Source: Scalindua sp964344685
GTDB taxonomy: Bacteria; Planctomycetota; Brocadiia; Brocadiales; Scalinduaceae
Reading direction: 5' to 3'
NCBI GenBank assembly: GCA_964344685.1
Contig: CAYFOK010000012.1
Span: 44,647 to 108,646, forward strand
Length of the DNA stretch: 64,000 bases
This document shows, piece after piece, positions 16,689-25,663 of this stretch. Under the pieces are notes generated by a model. That model worked only from the letters and a program-made list of their open reading frames with translations, had not been told where the DNA came from and made no database searches. How positions within the stretch are numbered: the stretch's first letter is position 1; every line of letters begins with the position of its first letter. The position numbers and the translations under genes were made by a program.

Positions 16689-17189
16689 TTGAATAATGTT
16701 AAAATGGTGATTATGGATGTAGACGGTGTGCTCACTGACGGAAAAATAATATTAGATGCTAATGGAGTTGAATCAAAAGCTTTTTACGTACCAGACGGTA
16801 CTGCCATTACATATCTGCACCGTGCCGGAATAAAAACAGCAATTATAAGCGGCAGGGCGAGTAAAACCGTTGAACATCGTGCAAAAGAGCTATCCATTGA
16901 AGATGTATACCTGGGCATACATAAAAAACTGGAAGCGTATGACCTGATCATCAAGAAGCACAAATTAAAGGATAGTGAAATCTGTTATATTGGAGACGAC
17001 CTTATTGACCTTCCTGTCTTGAGAAAAGTTGGCTTTTCAGTTGCCGTGCCGGGGTCACCCCCGGAAGTAAAGGAAAGCGTTTCATACATAACCGATGCCC
17101 CCGGAGGGGGTGGGGCTGTACGTGAAGTAACAGAAAAAATATTGAAATCACAGGACAAGTGGAACTCAATAATCTCAAGATATTACTAA
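16689..17189 (+). CDS. kdsC: 3-deoxy-D-manno-octulosonate 8-phosphate phosphatase (KdsC-type HAD)
   Basis: 166 residues. The HAD nucleophile motif DVDGVLTDG opens the protein, with SGR as motif II, KKHK as the motif III region and GDDLIDLPVL as motif IV. The small size without a cap domain is typical of KdsC, which works as a tetramer. It dephosphorylates KDO-8-phosphate for lipid A core synthesis. I start at TTG (16689) because AAGAGG lies about 8 bases upstream; an internal ATG at 16704 lacks a site. The next gene is an LPS transport protein, the same order as in enterobacterial kdsC-lptC-lptA. Confidence 0.9.
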   Translation: MNNVKMVIMDVDGVLTDGKIILDANGVESKAFYVPDGTAITYLHRAGIKTAIISGRASKTVEHRAKELSIEDVYLGIHKKLEAYDLIIKKHKLKDSEICYIGDDLIDLPVLRKVGFSVAVPGSPPEVKESVSYITDAPGGGGAVREVTEKILKSQDKWNSIISRYY

Positions 17190-17225
17190 TATTTCTGCAT
17201 TACCCCTAAACTGCATTTAAAAAAA

Positions 17226-19202
17226 ATGATAACTTTACATGTAAAACAGCGAAGGTTCATTTATCTGGGAATTATAATCATTTGTTTACTATTCCTGGCC
17301 TTATCAATCTCCGGTTTGTTTAGATTCACGACTTATGCCAAGAGAGAGAAAAATCCTACGATAAAGGATGTAATAGACGAAGACACCAAGAATGAACAGA
17401 GACGTTCTCAATTATCTGAAGGCGGAGAGATCACCCAGGAGATTTACGGTCTCTACCTGCCCAGCTACGATGAAGACGGAAAAGCAGTCTCAGTAATTAG
17501 AGGTGCCTATACCATATTCCTTAATAATAAAACCTACAAAATTACCAGACCGGAAATAGAATTTGCCGGTGACAGCAGCAATGAGGGTAATCCCAGCCAG
17601 ACAAAAGATGTTATCATAACATCAGACACCGGAGAGGTGGATAATGCAACTAAAAGGGGAGTTCTTTATGGAAATGTCATAACCAGATTAGGAGATGATC
17701 TTGAAATCCATACAGAGGATTTTACGTATTCACCGGAAGATAAAATTGTGAATACTGACGGCCCGGCTACTATCCTGGGCAAACAGATGAAAATTACCGG
17801 AGATGGATTTGAAATCATTTTGCCAGAAGCAAAAGCAGTAATCAAAAATGACCCTGATATGGAAGTAACAAGTAATGAAGACGAACTTTTTCTTTTCTCC
17901 GATCCGGCTAAAGCCGTAAACAGAAATGTTGCGGAACTTATCTTTATACGAGCCAGTGGTGAGCTGGTCTTTGAACATAAAAAAAAGCTTGCCACATTTC
18001 ATGATAATGTACGTATTTCCAGGGGTGAATCTACCGTTTTTGCCGATAAATTAACAATACCCTTTGACTCCAAATTAGAAAACCTGGAGCAGATAATAGC
18101 AAGCGGCAATGTTTTAGCCTCAGACGGTGAAAAAAATGCCAAAGGAGAAACGCTTACATGGGATTCGGAAAAAGAATATGCAATACTGGAAGATGATCCT
18201 GTAGCAGAATTCTTCGATGATAAGATCACAATTACTGCCCCTACGATTATGTTCTCTAAAGTTCAGGGCCGGATGGATGTGCCGGTAGCAGGGCAGTTAA
18301 CAACCGTCGTCAACTTAAAAAACAAAAAACAGGATAAGGATGATACAAATAAAAAAACAGAAGTAATATTTGAACCTGCTGAAAAAAAAGCAATCTATGA
18401 CACAATTACAATAAACTGGAAGGGCAGAATGTCTTTTGAACAGAACATAAATCTGGCAACTTTCGAAGATGATGTCATTGTTAATAAAGAAGGCACAAAA
18501 CTGTACTGTGAAAGGCTTGAAATCAGTTTTGACAATGATAATGATTCGTTAGAGCAGCTGGAAGCCATTAAAAATGTATACTTGATTGAAAAGAAGGGTG
18601 ATTCAGTCAGAGAGGCGCGTGGAGACAGGCTTATCTGGGCAGCTACAAAAAGTTACACAGAACTGTACGGTAACATTCCACCGGCTACTGTAATCGATAA
18701 AGACAAACAGATATCCGCCCCGAAAATCACATTCTCAGAAGCTGATAACAAAATGTTTGCCGAAGGAGAAGGAAACCTCACAGCTAAAACCAGCGCAGCA
18801 AAAGAGGGTAAAGAGGCTGAACACCTCATTATTAACTGGAACAGAGAGATGATTTATAATGGACAGGACCAGGTTGCAAATTTTTATGAAATGGTTAAGG
18901 TCACAAAAGGAAGGAACAAGCTTGATTGCGACAGACTTGACGTTTTTTTTAATGATCAGGACAAGGTAGACAAAGCCACCGCATTCGGAAACGTATATAT
19001 TAACAGCCCTGACTCAGATAATACCGAAGGGTTGGGGACACTGCTTGAGTGGGACCTTATAAAAGATGTGGCAGTACTTACAGGAAACCCTATGGCAGAG
19101 TTAAGGCGAGACGGTTCTCGAACTTTTTCTAAGAAAATTTATTTCGATATAAACACAAAAAGAGTACATTGGGAAGGAAAACCACACTGGAAAATCTACT
19201 AA
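17226..19202 (+). CDS. LptC-like / OstA-repeat LPS transport protein
   Basis: 658 residues. An N-terminal TM anchor (YLGIIIICLLFLALSISGLF) is followed by an LptC-like beta domain (TSDTGEVDNATKRGVLYGNV). Several OstA/LptA-like repeats follow, seen as recurring phrases such as ATFHDNVRISRGESTVFADKL and ATFEDDVIVNKEGTKLYCERL, each cut here to the key region. It looks like LptC fused to multiple LptA-type jelly-roll domains, so one protein might form much of the periplasmic bridge carrying LPS to the outer membrane. Standard LptC is about 190 residues and LptA about 180, so this is far longer. It lies 37 bases after kdsC, consistent with an LPS operon. Substrate assignment is inference. Confidence 0.8.
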   Translation: MITLHVKQRRFIYLGIIIICLLFLALSISGLFRFTTYAKREKNPTIKDVIDEDTKNEQRRSQLSEGGEITQEIYGLYLPSYDEDGKAVSVIRGAYTIFLNNKTYKITRPEIEFAGDSSNEGNPSQTKDVIITSDTGEVDNATKRGVLYGNVITRLGDDLEIHTEDFTYSPEDKIVNTDGPATILGKQMKITGDGFEIILPEAKAVIKNDPDMEVTSNEDELFLFSDPAKAVNRNVAELIFIRASGELVFEHKKKLATFHDNVRISRGESTVFADKLTIPFDSKLENLEQIIASGNVLASDGEKNAKGETLTWDSEKEYAILEDDPVAEFFDDKITITAPTIMFSKVQGRMDVPVAGQLTTVVNLKNKKQDKDDTNKKTEVIFEPAEKKAIYDTITINWKGRMSFEQNINLATFEDDVIVNKEGTKLYCERLEISFDNDNDSLEQLEAIKNVYLIEKKGDSVREARGDRLIWAATKSYTELYGNIPPATVIDKDKQISAPKITFSEADNKMFAEGEGNLTAKTSAAKEGKEAEHLIINWNREMIYNGQDQVANFYEMVKVTKGRNKLDCDRLDVFFNDQDKVDKATAFGNVYINSPDSDNTEGLGTLLEWDLIKDVAVLTGNPMAELRRDGSRTFSKKIYFDINTKRVHWEGKPHWKIY

Positions 19203-19213
19203 GAGCTGCAGCA

Positions 19214-21394
19214 ATGAAGGTTGTTAATAAATTACCTTGCATAATCCCCGTAACTTTACTAATTATTACAGGGATTTTAAGAGTTGTTTATCCAGCAGAA
19301 GTGTCTCATGACATTATGATTTTAGCACGGCACGGAACTTTGGAAAATGCACCTGAAAACACTATTGCCGGGTTTGAAAAAACAGCCGATATTGGCATAA
19401 GGGGGTTGGAAGTAGATGTAAGACAGACAATAGATGGTAAACTGGTCCTCATGCACGACCCAACAATTGACCGAACAACAGATGGTATTGGATATGTAAA
19501 CCAATTAACATATGAGGAGCTTAAACTGTATGATGCCGGCTCATGGAAGGGTGAAGAGTTTGCCGGTGAAAGAGTTCCGCTTCTTTCAGAGGCCTTGGAA
19601 TTTGCCAAAGAAAGAAAGATGAAACTAATCGTAAATGTTAAAGAACACGGCATTGAGCAGAAAACGCTGTCTCTTATTAAAGAATCTGGTATGATAAATC
19701 ATGTTTATTTCAGCGGCATATTGGAAACGCTGCGTAATAGAGACATAGACGTGAAAGGTGCACAGTTGGAATTTCTGCCTCCAGATGATACTGTAAGCGG
19801 TACTATAGACCTCATCCACGAAAGACATAACATCGTGGGGACTAAACTGTTTGATACAGACGATAGAGATAAAATGAAGGGGAGAATGTTTCAAGGCGTT
19901 GATATCATACTGACAGATTATCCAAGTGTAGCAATTGATCTTCTGCATTTCAGAACAATAAATGAGCCTGAGAAAAGAGAACCAAGAAAGAAATTAGAGA
20001 CTAATATAGTAGGAAACACTGCGCAAATAGATGCGCTGATAGATGCAATCACACACGGATCTCCGGAACAGTCTAGAATGGCAGCACTGATATTCAGTAC
20101 TATACCTGCGGGGATGGCTGTTCCTCCACTGGTGAAGCGCCTGGATTACAAGAAGCCTCTGACGCGGTTCCTTCCTAAAATTAAAATCCCTCTTCTTGGA
20201 GATAAAGACAAAAATGATAAAGGTAAACTGATTCAGGCCAAAATAGTTCAAAAGAATATCGTGTGGTCACTGGGTCTTATCAAGAATAAAAGTGCGGTAG
20301 CACCGCTTATAAAACGTTTAGAAACTGCAGACTCAGACCTGAAGAGAGAAATTGTACAGGCTCTCAAAATGATCGGAAACAAGCAGGCAGTTCCTGTATT
20401 AAAAGAACTACTATTAAAGGATGAAAACCCAAATGTCAGAGTTGATGCAGCAAGGGCTCTGGGCAGCATAGAAAACACAGATTCTGTTTTTACTCTTATG
20501 AGAGTAATGAAGACAGATAAAACCTGGTTAGTCAAAGGGGGTTGTGCTGAAGCCATTGGAAAACTTGGAGATAACAGGGCCGCCAGTGCGCTTAAAAGGC
20601 TCTTAAATACCGATGCAGGAGAGGATGCTACATGGGCACGCGATAGAGCGGCATGGGCGCTGTCAAAGATAGGAACTGGCGGAATAGATGCCCTGGTCTC
20701 CTCATTAGGCTCAAATAGTACAAGTACCCGCAGAAGAGCCAGCTGGGTACTTATAGGTATTGGAGACCCCGCAGTACCGTACCTGCTGTCAGCACTTAAA
20801 GATATCAGCCCAAATGCCAGGAAGAGAGCGGCAATGGTGCTGGGATGGATCCAAAACAAAAGAGCCGTCCTGCCTCTGACATGGGCGCTGGAAGACAAAA
20901 ACCCGGAAGTAAGAAAAATGGCGGCCTGGGCGCTGGGTAAGATAGGTGAAGATAGAGCAACCGCCGCACTCGAACGCGTACTTGATGATTATAATAAAAG
21001 CGATGAAAATATAAACGATAAGATAAAAGTATTAAAAAAACGGCAGAAGGTTTTGGAAGATCAGATTACCGCCCTGGAAGATGAAATAATGCTGCAGGAG
21101 TTACCGGCTCTGGACGATCAGATTGCAGCATTAGAAAATGAGATAACTCAACAGAAAACCGGTAAAGCAGATACAAAAAGTAAAAAAACCGATGAGAGGA
21201 GATATTACTATACAAAATTTGATGGACAATGGAATTTTCAACCTGTAGTACTGGCTTCCACTATACGTGAAATTGCCGTAGCAGAGAAAAACAAAATCAC
21301 TCCATCCATTAATAAATTAAACAAAGTGTTACAGGAGAACAATGATGTTAAGGAATATGCAAGCGAAGCGATCCAGAGATTAAACTATAACTAA
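19214..21394 (+). CDS. Glycerophosphodiester phosphodiesterase fused to HEAT repeats
   Basis: About 726 residues from the ATG at 19214, beginning with a signal peptide or anchor (IIPVTLLIITGILRVV). Residues 35-260 are a GDPD barrel: PENTIAGF, EVDVRQTIDGKLVLMHDP, RTTDG and a C-terminal ILTDYP. The next 350 residues are PBS-lyase-type HEAT repeats (VRVDAARALGSIE, ARKRAAMVLGWIQ, VRKMAAWALGKIG). A coiled coil and a short C-terminal domain follow. GDPDs hydrolyse glycerophosphodiesters. The first catalytic motif reads ARHG rather than the usual AHRG, an inversion of His and Arg. A longer TTG-started frame overlaps the upstream gene and is not preferred. The HEAT arm probably binds a protein partner in the periplasm. 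Confidence 0.85.
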   Translation: MKVVNKLPCIIPVTLLIITGILRVVYPAEVSHDIMILARHGTLENAPENTIAGFEKTADIGIRGLEVDVRQTIDGKLVLMHDPTIDRTTDGIGYVNQLTYEELKLYDAGSWKGEEFAGERVPLLSEALEFAKERKMKLIVNVKEHGIEQKTLSLIKESGMINHVYFSGILETLRNRDIDVKGAQLEFLPPDDTVSGTIDLIHERHNIVGTKLFDTDDRDKMKGRMFQGVDIILTDYPSVAIDLLHFRTINEPEKREPRKKLETNIVGNTAQIDALIDAITHGSPEQSRMAALIFSTIPAGMAVPPLVKRLDYKKPLTRFLPKIKIPLLGDKDKNDKGKLIQAKIVQKNIVWSLGLIKNKSAVAPLIKRLETADSDLKREIVQALKMIGNKQAVPVLKELLLKDENPNVRVDAARALGSIENTDSVFTLMRVMKTDKTWLVKGGCAEAIGKLGDNRAASALKRLLNTDAGEDATWARDRAAWALSKIGTGGIDALVSSLGSNSTSTRRRASWVLIGIGDPAVPYLLSALKDISPNARKRAAMVLGWIQNKRAVLPLTWALEDKNPEVRKMAAWALGKIGEDRATAALERVLDDYNKSDENINDKIKVLKKRQKVLEDQITALEDEIMLQELPALDDQIAALENEITQQKTGKADTKSKKTDERRYYYTKFDGQWNFQPVVLASTIREIAVAEKNKITPSINKLNKVLQENNDVKEYASEAIQRLNYN

Positions 21395-21451
21395 GTCCGA
21401 TCTTAGTTTTACATGAAATAAAATTTGAAATGAAGAAATGGTAAAAAGATT

Positions 21452-22969
21452 ATGAAAAATAAAATTGTTTATCTAGTCGGGTCCGGCCCCGGAGACCCCG
21501 GGCTCATCACAGTAAAAGGACTTGAGTGTATCAAAAAAGCCGATGTTATTGTCTACGATTATCTCGTTAATACGATCCTTTTAAAAAATGCAAAAGAAAA
21601 TGTTGAAATGATATATGTCGGCAAAAAAGGGAACCAGCACACTATGGAACAGGAAGACATAAATCAGCTGCTTGTAGACAAAGCCATGGAAGACAAGGTT
21701 GTTACCCGTCTGAAAGGCGGTGATCCATACGTTTTCGGCAGAGGCGGAGAAGAGGCCCTGGTCCTTAAAGAAAACGGTGTACCGTTTGAAGTTGTCCCGG
21801 GTATAACGGCTGCGATAGCTACACCCAATTATGCCGGTATACCGGTAACGCACCGTACCTGTACATCCACTTTTGGGCTTATCACCGGCCATGAAGATCC
21901 GACAAAAGACCAGAGTGATGTCGACTGGGAGAAACTAAGTACAGGATTAGGCACATTAACATTCTATATGGGAATAAAAAATCTTCCAAACATTGTCAGC
22001 CAGCTTATAAAACATGGCCGTTCCGAGGATACTCCCGTTGCCGTTATAAGGTGGGGAACCACTACACATCAGGAGACCGTAACAGGCACATTGTCAAATA
22101 TCCTGGAGAAGGCGAAGAATATCAAACCGCCCGCTATCACAATTGTAGGAGAGGTAGTAAACCTTAGAGACCAGCTCAACTGGTTCGAAGCAAGGCCTCT
22201 GTTCGGTAAGACAATTGTAGTAACCCGTTCCAGGGACCAGGCCAGCGCATTCTCAGATCAGCTTCTTGAGCTAGGCGCCAATGTCCTGGAATACCCGACG
22301 ATAAACATAACCAGCCCAGACGATTTCGGCCCGCTCGATAGAGAGCTGGATAACCTGGATTCCACCGACTGGCTTATCTTTACCAGCGTGAACGGAGTAG
22401 ATGCTTTTTTCAACAGAATATTTGAATTGGGACGTGACGTAAGGATTCTTAAAGGGGTAAAGATCTGTTCCATCGGGCCGTCAACAACAGAGAGGATCAA
22501 AGGATTTCACGTCTCAATTGATTGTCAGCCGCCTAAATATGTTGCCGAAAGTGTAGTAGAAGCACTCAAAAAAGTAGAAGAGATCAAGGGAAAACGTTTC
22601 CTGATGCCACGTACTGATATTGCACGAAGCTACATCCCTGAAGAGCTTGAAAAGCTGGGAGCGGAAGTATCAGATATCATTGCATACAAAACAGTGCTGG
22701 CAACTGACGGAGACAATATCGTCCTGAACAAACTCAAGGATGGAGATGTGGACATAGTCACATTCACAAGCGCCTCCACGGTAAAAAACTTTGTCAAGAT
22801 CGTTGGTGAGGACAATTTATCTGCATTTAAAAACGATGTTCAGTTTGCAAGTATAGGGCCGATAACGACTGAATCTGCGGAAGAGATGAACATTGAAGTC
22901 TCCATAAAGGCCGATGAATATACCATCCCCGGACTGGTACAGGCAATAGTTGATAAAGTAAGTCAATAA
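21452..22969 (+). CDS. cobA-hemD: Fused uroporphyrinogen-III C-methyltransferase / uroporphyrinogen-III synthase
   Basis: 505 residues. Residues 1-245 are SUMT/CobA: VYLVGSGPGDPGLITVKG, the VVTRLKGGDPYVFGRGGEE motif and VVPGITAA. Residues 250-505 are HemD, with VVTRSRDQASAFSDQL and the loosely conserved FTSVNGV and FTSASTV strands. The fusion makes uroporphyrinogen III and methylates it to precorrin-2, feeding siroheme, cobalamin and heme d1. Such fusions are common in anaerobic and Gram-positive bacteria. It follows the GDPD gene by 57 bases; the ribosome binding site is weak. No other heme gene is adjacent. Confidence 0.95.
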   Translation: MKNKIVYLVGSGPGDPGLITVKGLECIKKADVIVYDYLVNTILLKNAKENVEMIYVGKKGNQHTMEQEDINQLLVDKAMEDKVVTRLKGGDPYVFGRGGEEALVLKENGVPFEVVPGITAAIATPNYAGIPVTHRTCTSTFGLITGHEDPTKDQSDVDWEKLSTGLGTLTFYMGIKNLPNIVSQLIKHGRSEDTPVAVIRWGTTTHQETVTGTLSNILEKAKNIKPPAITIVGEVVNLRDQLNWFEARPLFGKTIVVTRSRDQASAFSDQLLELGANVLEYPTINITSPDDFGPLDRELDNLDSTDWLIFTSVNGVDAFFNRIFELGRDVRILKGVKICSIGPSTTERIKGFHVSIDCQPPKYVAESVVEALKKVEEIKGKRFLMPRTDIARSYIPEELEKLGAEVSDIIAYKTVLATDGDNIVLNKLKDGDVDIVTFTSASTVKNFVKIVGEDNLSAFKNDVQFASIGPITTESAEEMNIEVSIKADEYTIPGLVQAIVDKVSQ

Positions 22970-23054
22970 AGAAATTGCATAGAACTGCCCGAAACACCAC
23001 TCGGGCAGGCACTACCCCCCCACACTCCCAATAACATTCTACGACTGGAATCTC

Positions 23055-23093
23055 GCAGAAGATTTTGTCCGCTCAGGAAACTCAGGAAAAAAC
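23055..23093. repeat. Dispersed repeat, copy 1
   Basis: A segment running GCAGAAGATTTTGTCCGCTC then AGGAAA and CTCAGGAAAAAAC. It matches 63793-63818 at 23 of 26 positions and, after a gap, AAACTCAGAAAAAAAC at 63872-63887. The second copy looks like the same element with about 50 bases inserted. Confidence 0.6.
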
Positions 23094-23107
23094 ATACAAA
23101 ACAAGTC

Positions 23108-23170
23108 AGATTCCCGCTTTCGCGGGAATGACAATTTCAGGCCTGTCATTCCCAACTTGATTGGGAATCT
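23108..23170. repeat. REP/MITE-like nested palindrome
   Basis: Two hairpins lie side by side: ATTCCCGC-loop-GCGGGAAT (23110-23129) and ATTCCCAA-loop-TTGGGAAT (23148-23168). The outer halves are also inverted repeats (AGATTCCC ... GGGAATCT). This is the architecture of bacterial REP or small MITE-like elements. No associated transposase is in the window. Confidence 0.7.
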
Positions 23171-23383
23171 AACAAACATTGAAATTCCTATTCATTAAAT
23201 TAACTGTTTCTCTTCTCCATTCCTGTAATTCCCTACTGAATCGGACCTGAAAGTTGATTCAAGGGGGCGCCTCTGGCGGCCTGCTTTCTTAAGAGGTATT
23301 ATTTCTTTGTGTATTTGTGCCTACTTGCCCGACGTATTGTTTGGCGGGTGTGTGATTGATTTCGTTTTGTGGTGTTAACTAAA

Positions 23384-24715
23384 CTATTCAAACGGACGGC
23401 CGAAGTAGGTTAATGCCCACAATGCTAATAGATATATGCTTATAAGTGACTGTACGCCTGAAACAACCCTTACCCATCCGGTTGCTTTCAGTAGATACTC
23501 ACGGGGCTGCAATCTGGCTATCCAGCTTCCAACATTTAAATCCCTCCACCCGATGTGAAAAGCCGATAATAAACTGAAGTACATACCGTAAAAAAAGACA
23601 CTGTTGCCCTGCGGTTCCAGTCGGAAAGGCTCATATTGTTTCATTTTTTCTTTCATACGTTTTGATGCCCACTCCATCCATATTCCCTCTTCATCTGGTT
23701 TCTCTTTACCAAGTGAAACTATATACGGAATAGAAAATATGACAAAAGCAACCCCAAAGATTTCGAGACATCTCCATGGGTTTGCACCGTAATCTGTTGG
23801 ATAATCAAGGAATATATTTTCAAAAATTCTCTCACGAAACGTTGTTGTCCCAAAGCGACGCTTGCGCAGGGCTGCCGTCAGTTGTCTTTCCTGATGTCTA
23901 AACCCTGCCTCTTTCACCATTTTACGTAACTTTACTACAGCTTGAGATTTTTTAAACCTTATACTCGCAAATCCCTTTGCCCCCAGAAATTCAAGTCCTT
24001 CATCTACATTCACTGGTTCAAAAATTGATCTTTCAAAATTTGCATAGGCTATGTTAGCATTTTTTAGGTCGGCTCCACCTAAGTCGGTATCACTCAGGCT
24101 GGCATTACGCAGATTGGCTCCACTCAGGTTGGCTTCTCTCAGGTTGGCTCCACTCAGGTCGGTTCCTCTCAGGTCGGATTCACTCAAGTCGACTTTATGC
24201 ATGTTGGCTTCTCCCAGGCTGGTTCCTCTCAGGACAGCTCCACTCAGATCGGCTCCACTCAGGTCGGCTAGTCTCAGGTCGGCTTTAATCAGGTTGGCTT
24301 TACTAAGGTTGGCATCAATCAGATTGGCTCCACTCAGGTTGGCTTTACTCAGGTTGGCATTACTCAGATTAGCATTACTCAGGTTGGCATTAATCAGATT
24401 GGTATCACTCAGGTTGGCATTAATCAGGTAAGCATTGCTCATGTTAACATCTCTCAGGTCAGCCCCACTTAGGTTGATAACTATCATGTCGGCCATATTC
24501 CCGAAGATCGAACTTCCCGCACTATCATCAATTTCAACAAAATTCCTAATCTCAGCAAGGGTTTTAGAAAGTTTATCTTTACTAATCTCAGTCCCATCTC
24601 TTAGCGTACCCTTCCAGGCTTCTTTCTGTTGCTCTTCCTGACCACTGGAGGATACCGTGCCTGGAAGCAATATTCCGGTCAGTGTGACACACAGGACACA
24701 AATGATCAGTTTCAT
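23384..24715 (-). CDS. Pentapeptide-repeat protein with C-terminal membrane domain
   Basis: 443 residues. A signal peptide (LIICVLCVTLTGILLPG) is followed by about 80 unremarkable residues. Some 25-30 pentapeptide repeats follow at residues 75-225, mostly ANLSN, ANLSG and ADLRL, predicted to form a right-handed beta helix. After a basic linker come hydrophobic segments FGVAFVIFSIPYIVSL and SVFFYGMYFSLLSAFHIGW, plus a last helix (LISIYLLALWALTYFG), which resembles pentapeptide proteins ending in an ion-channel-like pair of helices. No canonical TVGYG filter is visible. Function unknown. The DNA is a run of 15-bp units, prone to gain or loss. Confidence 0.9.
   Translation of the reverse strand: MKLIICVLCVTLTGILLPGTVSSSGQEEQQKEAWKGTLRDGTEISKDKLSKTLAEIRNFVEIDDSAGSSIFGNMADMIVINLSGADLRDVNMSNAYLINANLSDTNLINANLSNANLSNANLSKANLSGANLIDANLSKANLIKADLRLADLSGADLSGAVLRGTSLGEANMHKVDLSESDLRGTDLSGANLREANLSGANLRNASLSDTDLGGADLKNANIAYANFERSIFEPVNVDEGLEFLGAKGFASIRFKKSQAVVKLRKMVKEAGFRHQERQLTAALRKRRFGTTTFRERIFENIFLDYPTDYGANPWRCLEIFGVAFVIFSIPYIVSLGKEKPDEEGIWMEWASKRMKEKMKQYEPFRLEPQGNSVFFYGMYFSLLSAFHIGWRDLNVGSWIARLQPREYLLKATGWVRVVSGVQSLISIYLLALWALTYFGRPFE
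24060..24480 (-). repeat. Tandem 15-bp coding repeat (pentapeptide region)
   Basis: About 28 imperfect copies of a 15-base unit (plus-strand form CTCAGGTTGGCTCCA and variants) encode the A(N/D)LSx repeats. Many adjacent copies differ by only one or two bases, which suggests recent duplication. Confidence 0.85.
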
Positions 24716-24880
24716 TCTTCTTTTATTACTACAAAAATGTTGAAAGAGTTTTTAAGTATGTTTCCATAACTTATCCACATTACCTTTCCATGTGGTGTAA
24801 AATTATGCTGGTGACGGTCTGGTGATGGTATTTTCTGTATTTAAAAATCGTAAGTCTTTGGTGTCCTTGATTTGAGTAAA

Positions 24881-24964
24881 TGCGGAAGGGGGGATTCGAA
24901 CCCCCACCCCCTTGCGAGGACTAGGCCCTCAACCTAGCGCGTCTGCCAACTCCGCCACTTCCGC
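24881..24964 (-). tRNA. tRNA-Leu (anticodon GAG)
   Basis: On the minus strand the acceptor stem GCGGAAG pairs with CTTCCGC, the D arm reads TGGCGGAGTTGGCAGACGC, and the anticodon stem CTAGG/CCTAG frames loop TTGAGGG with anticodon GAG. A long variable arm (typical of leucine tRNA) follows, then the T arm GGGGGTTCGAATCCCCC. The discriminator base is A, and CCA is not encoded. Confidence 0.97.
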
Positions 24965-25065
24965 CTGAAACAGAACCATTGTAATCCCATACAGGCAAAA
25001 GTCAAATATGTTTCTGGACAATTCCGGAAGTTTAGTATAAAAAGATGTAAGAAAGGAGGCAGGAA

Positions 25066-25371
25066 ATGGTTGTCAATTTCTCTATTGTGCCTATAGGCAA
25101 AGAAAACAGTCTGAGTGCAAAGGTGGCAGAGGTATTACAGATAGTCAGTGAAAGCGGAATAGATTATAAGCTGCATTCCATGGGGACCATATTGGAAGGT
25201 GAGTGGGACGAGATAATGAGACTCATAAAGAAGTGCCACAAAAAAATCCTCAAGGATTCAGACCGGGTATTGACCACTATCACCATAGACGACCGCAAGG
25301 GAAGAACAGGCCGAATATCCGGCAAGGTCAAGTCTGTGGAAAGGAAACTGGGCAGGAAATTAAAAACATAG
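25066..25371 (+). CDS. MTH1187-family thiamine-binding-like protein
   Basis: 101 residues. The start VVNFSIVPIG, the middle YKLHSMGTILEGEWDEIM and the end DRKGRTGRISGKVKSVERKL match the MTH1187/YkoF-like UPF0045 family. These small ferredoxin-fold proteins form tetramers and have been reported to bind thiamine or its pyrimidine part. A very strong AAGGAGG lies just upstream of the ATG. The thiS and thiG genes lie about 5 kb downstream, consistent with thiamine metabolism but not proof. It may be an independent transcript. Confidence 0.9.
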   Translation: MVVNFSIVPIGKENSLSAKVAEVLQIVSESGIDYKLHSMGTILEGEWDEIMRLIKKCHKKILKDSDRVLTTITIDDRKGRTGRISGKVKSVERKLGRKLKT

Positions 25372-25429
25372 TGTAAAAGACAGTTTTCTTTTGACAGATT
25401 CAGTAAACAGATTTATATTGTACATCTCT

Positions 25430-25640
25430 TGGTAATTTGTAACTATAATTATAACCTGGATAAACCTGAACAACGCAGTTTTACAAATTACAAAATACAA
25501 GTAACAAACCACAGACAAGTTTCAAATTACAATGCCCGAATGATCAAAATAAGTTTGTTTGGAATTTTGGATTTTTTCATTGGGATTTATTTGTTATTTG
25601 GAATTTGTTATTTGGTGCTTATCATCCAGAAAATCTCTAT
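25430..25640. repeat. Phrase-like non-coding sequence (ATTTGTAATTT / TTTGGAATTT type)
   Basis: A low-complexity stretch built from near-repeats of TTTGGAATTT, TTATTTGGAATTTGTTATTT and TACAAATTACAAAATACAA. Similar wording recurs at 30110-30250. A plus-strand reading frame here (25429-25680) only translates this repeat and is not a gene. Confidence 0.5.
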
Positions 25641-25663
25641 TAGCAAATATTTACTAAAAACAA

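Larger units (their letters stand above)
22970..23383. other. Intergenic region with dispersed repeats
   Basis: About 410 bases between convergent genes. It contains a nested palindromic element (23108-23170) and the 39-base repeat 23055-23093 that recurs near 63793. No gene is visible. Confidence 0.5.

Noticed and set aside
24060..24480. CRISPR-like array in the pentapeptide gene
   Set aside because: The repeat unit is 15 bases, contiguous without spacers, and encodes A(N/D)LSx repeats in frame.
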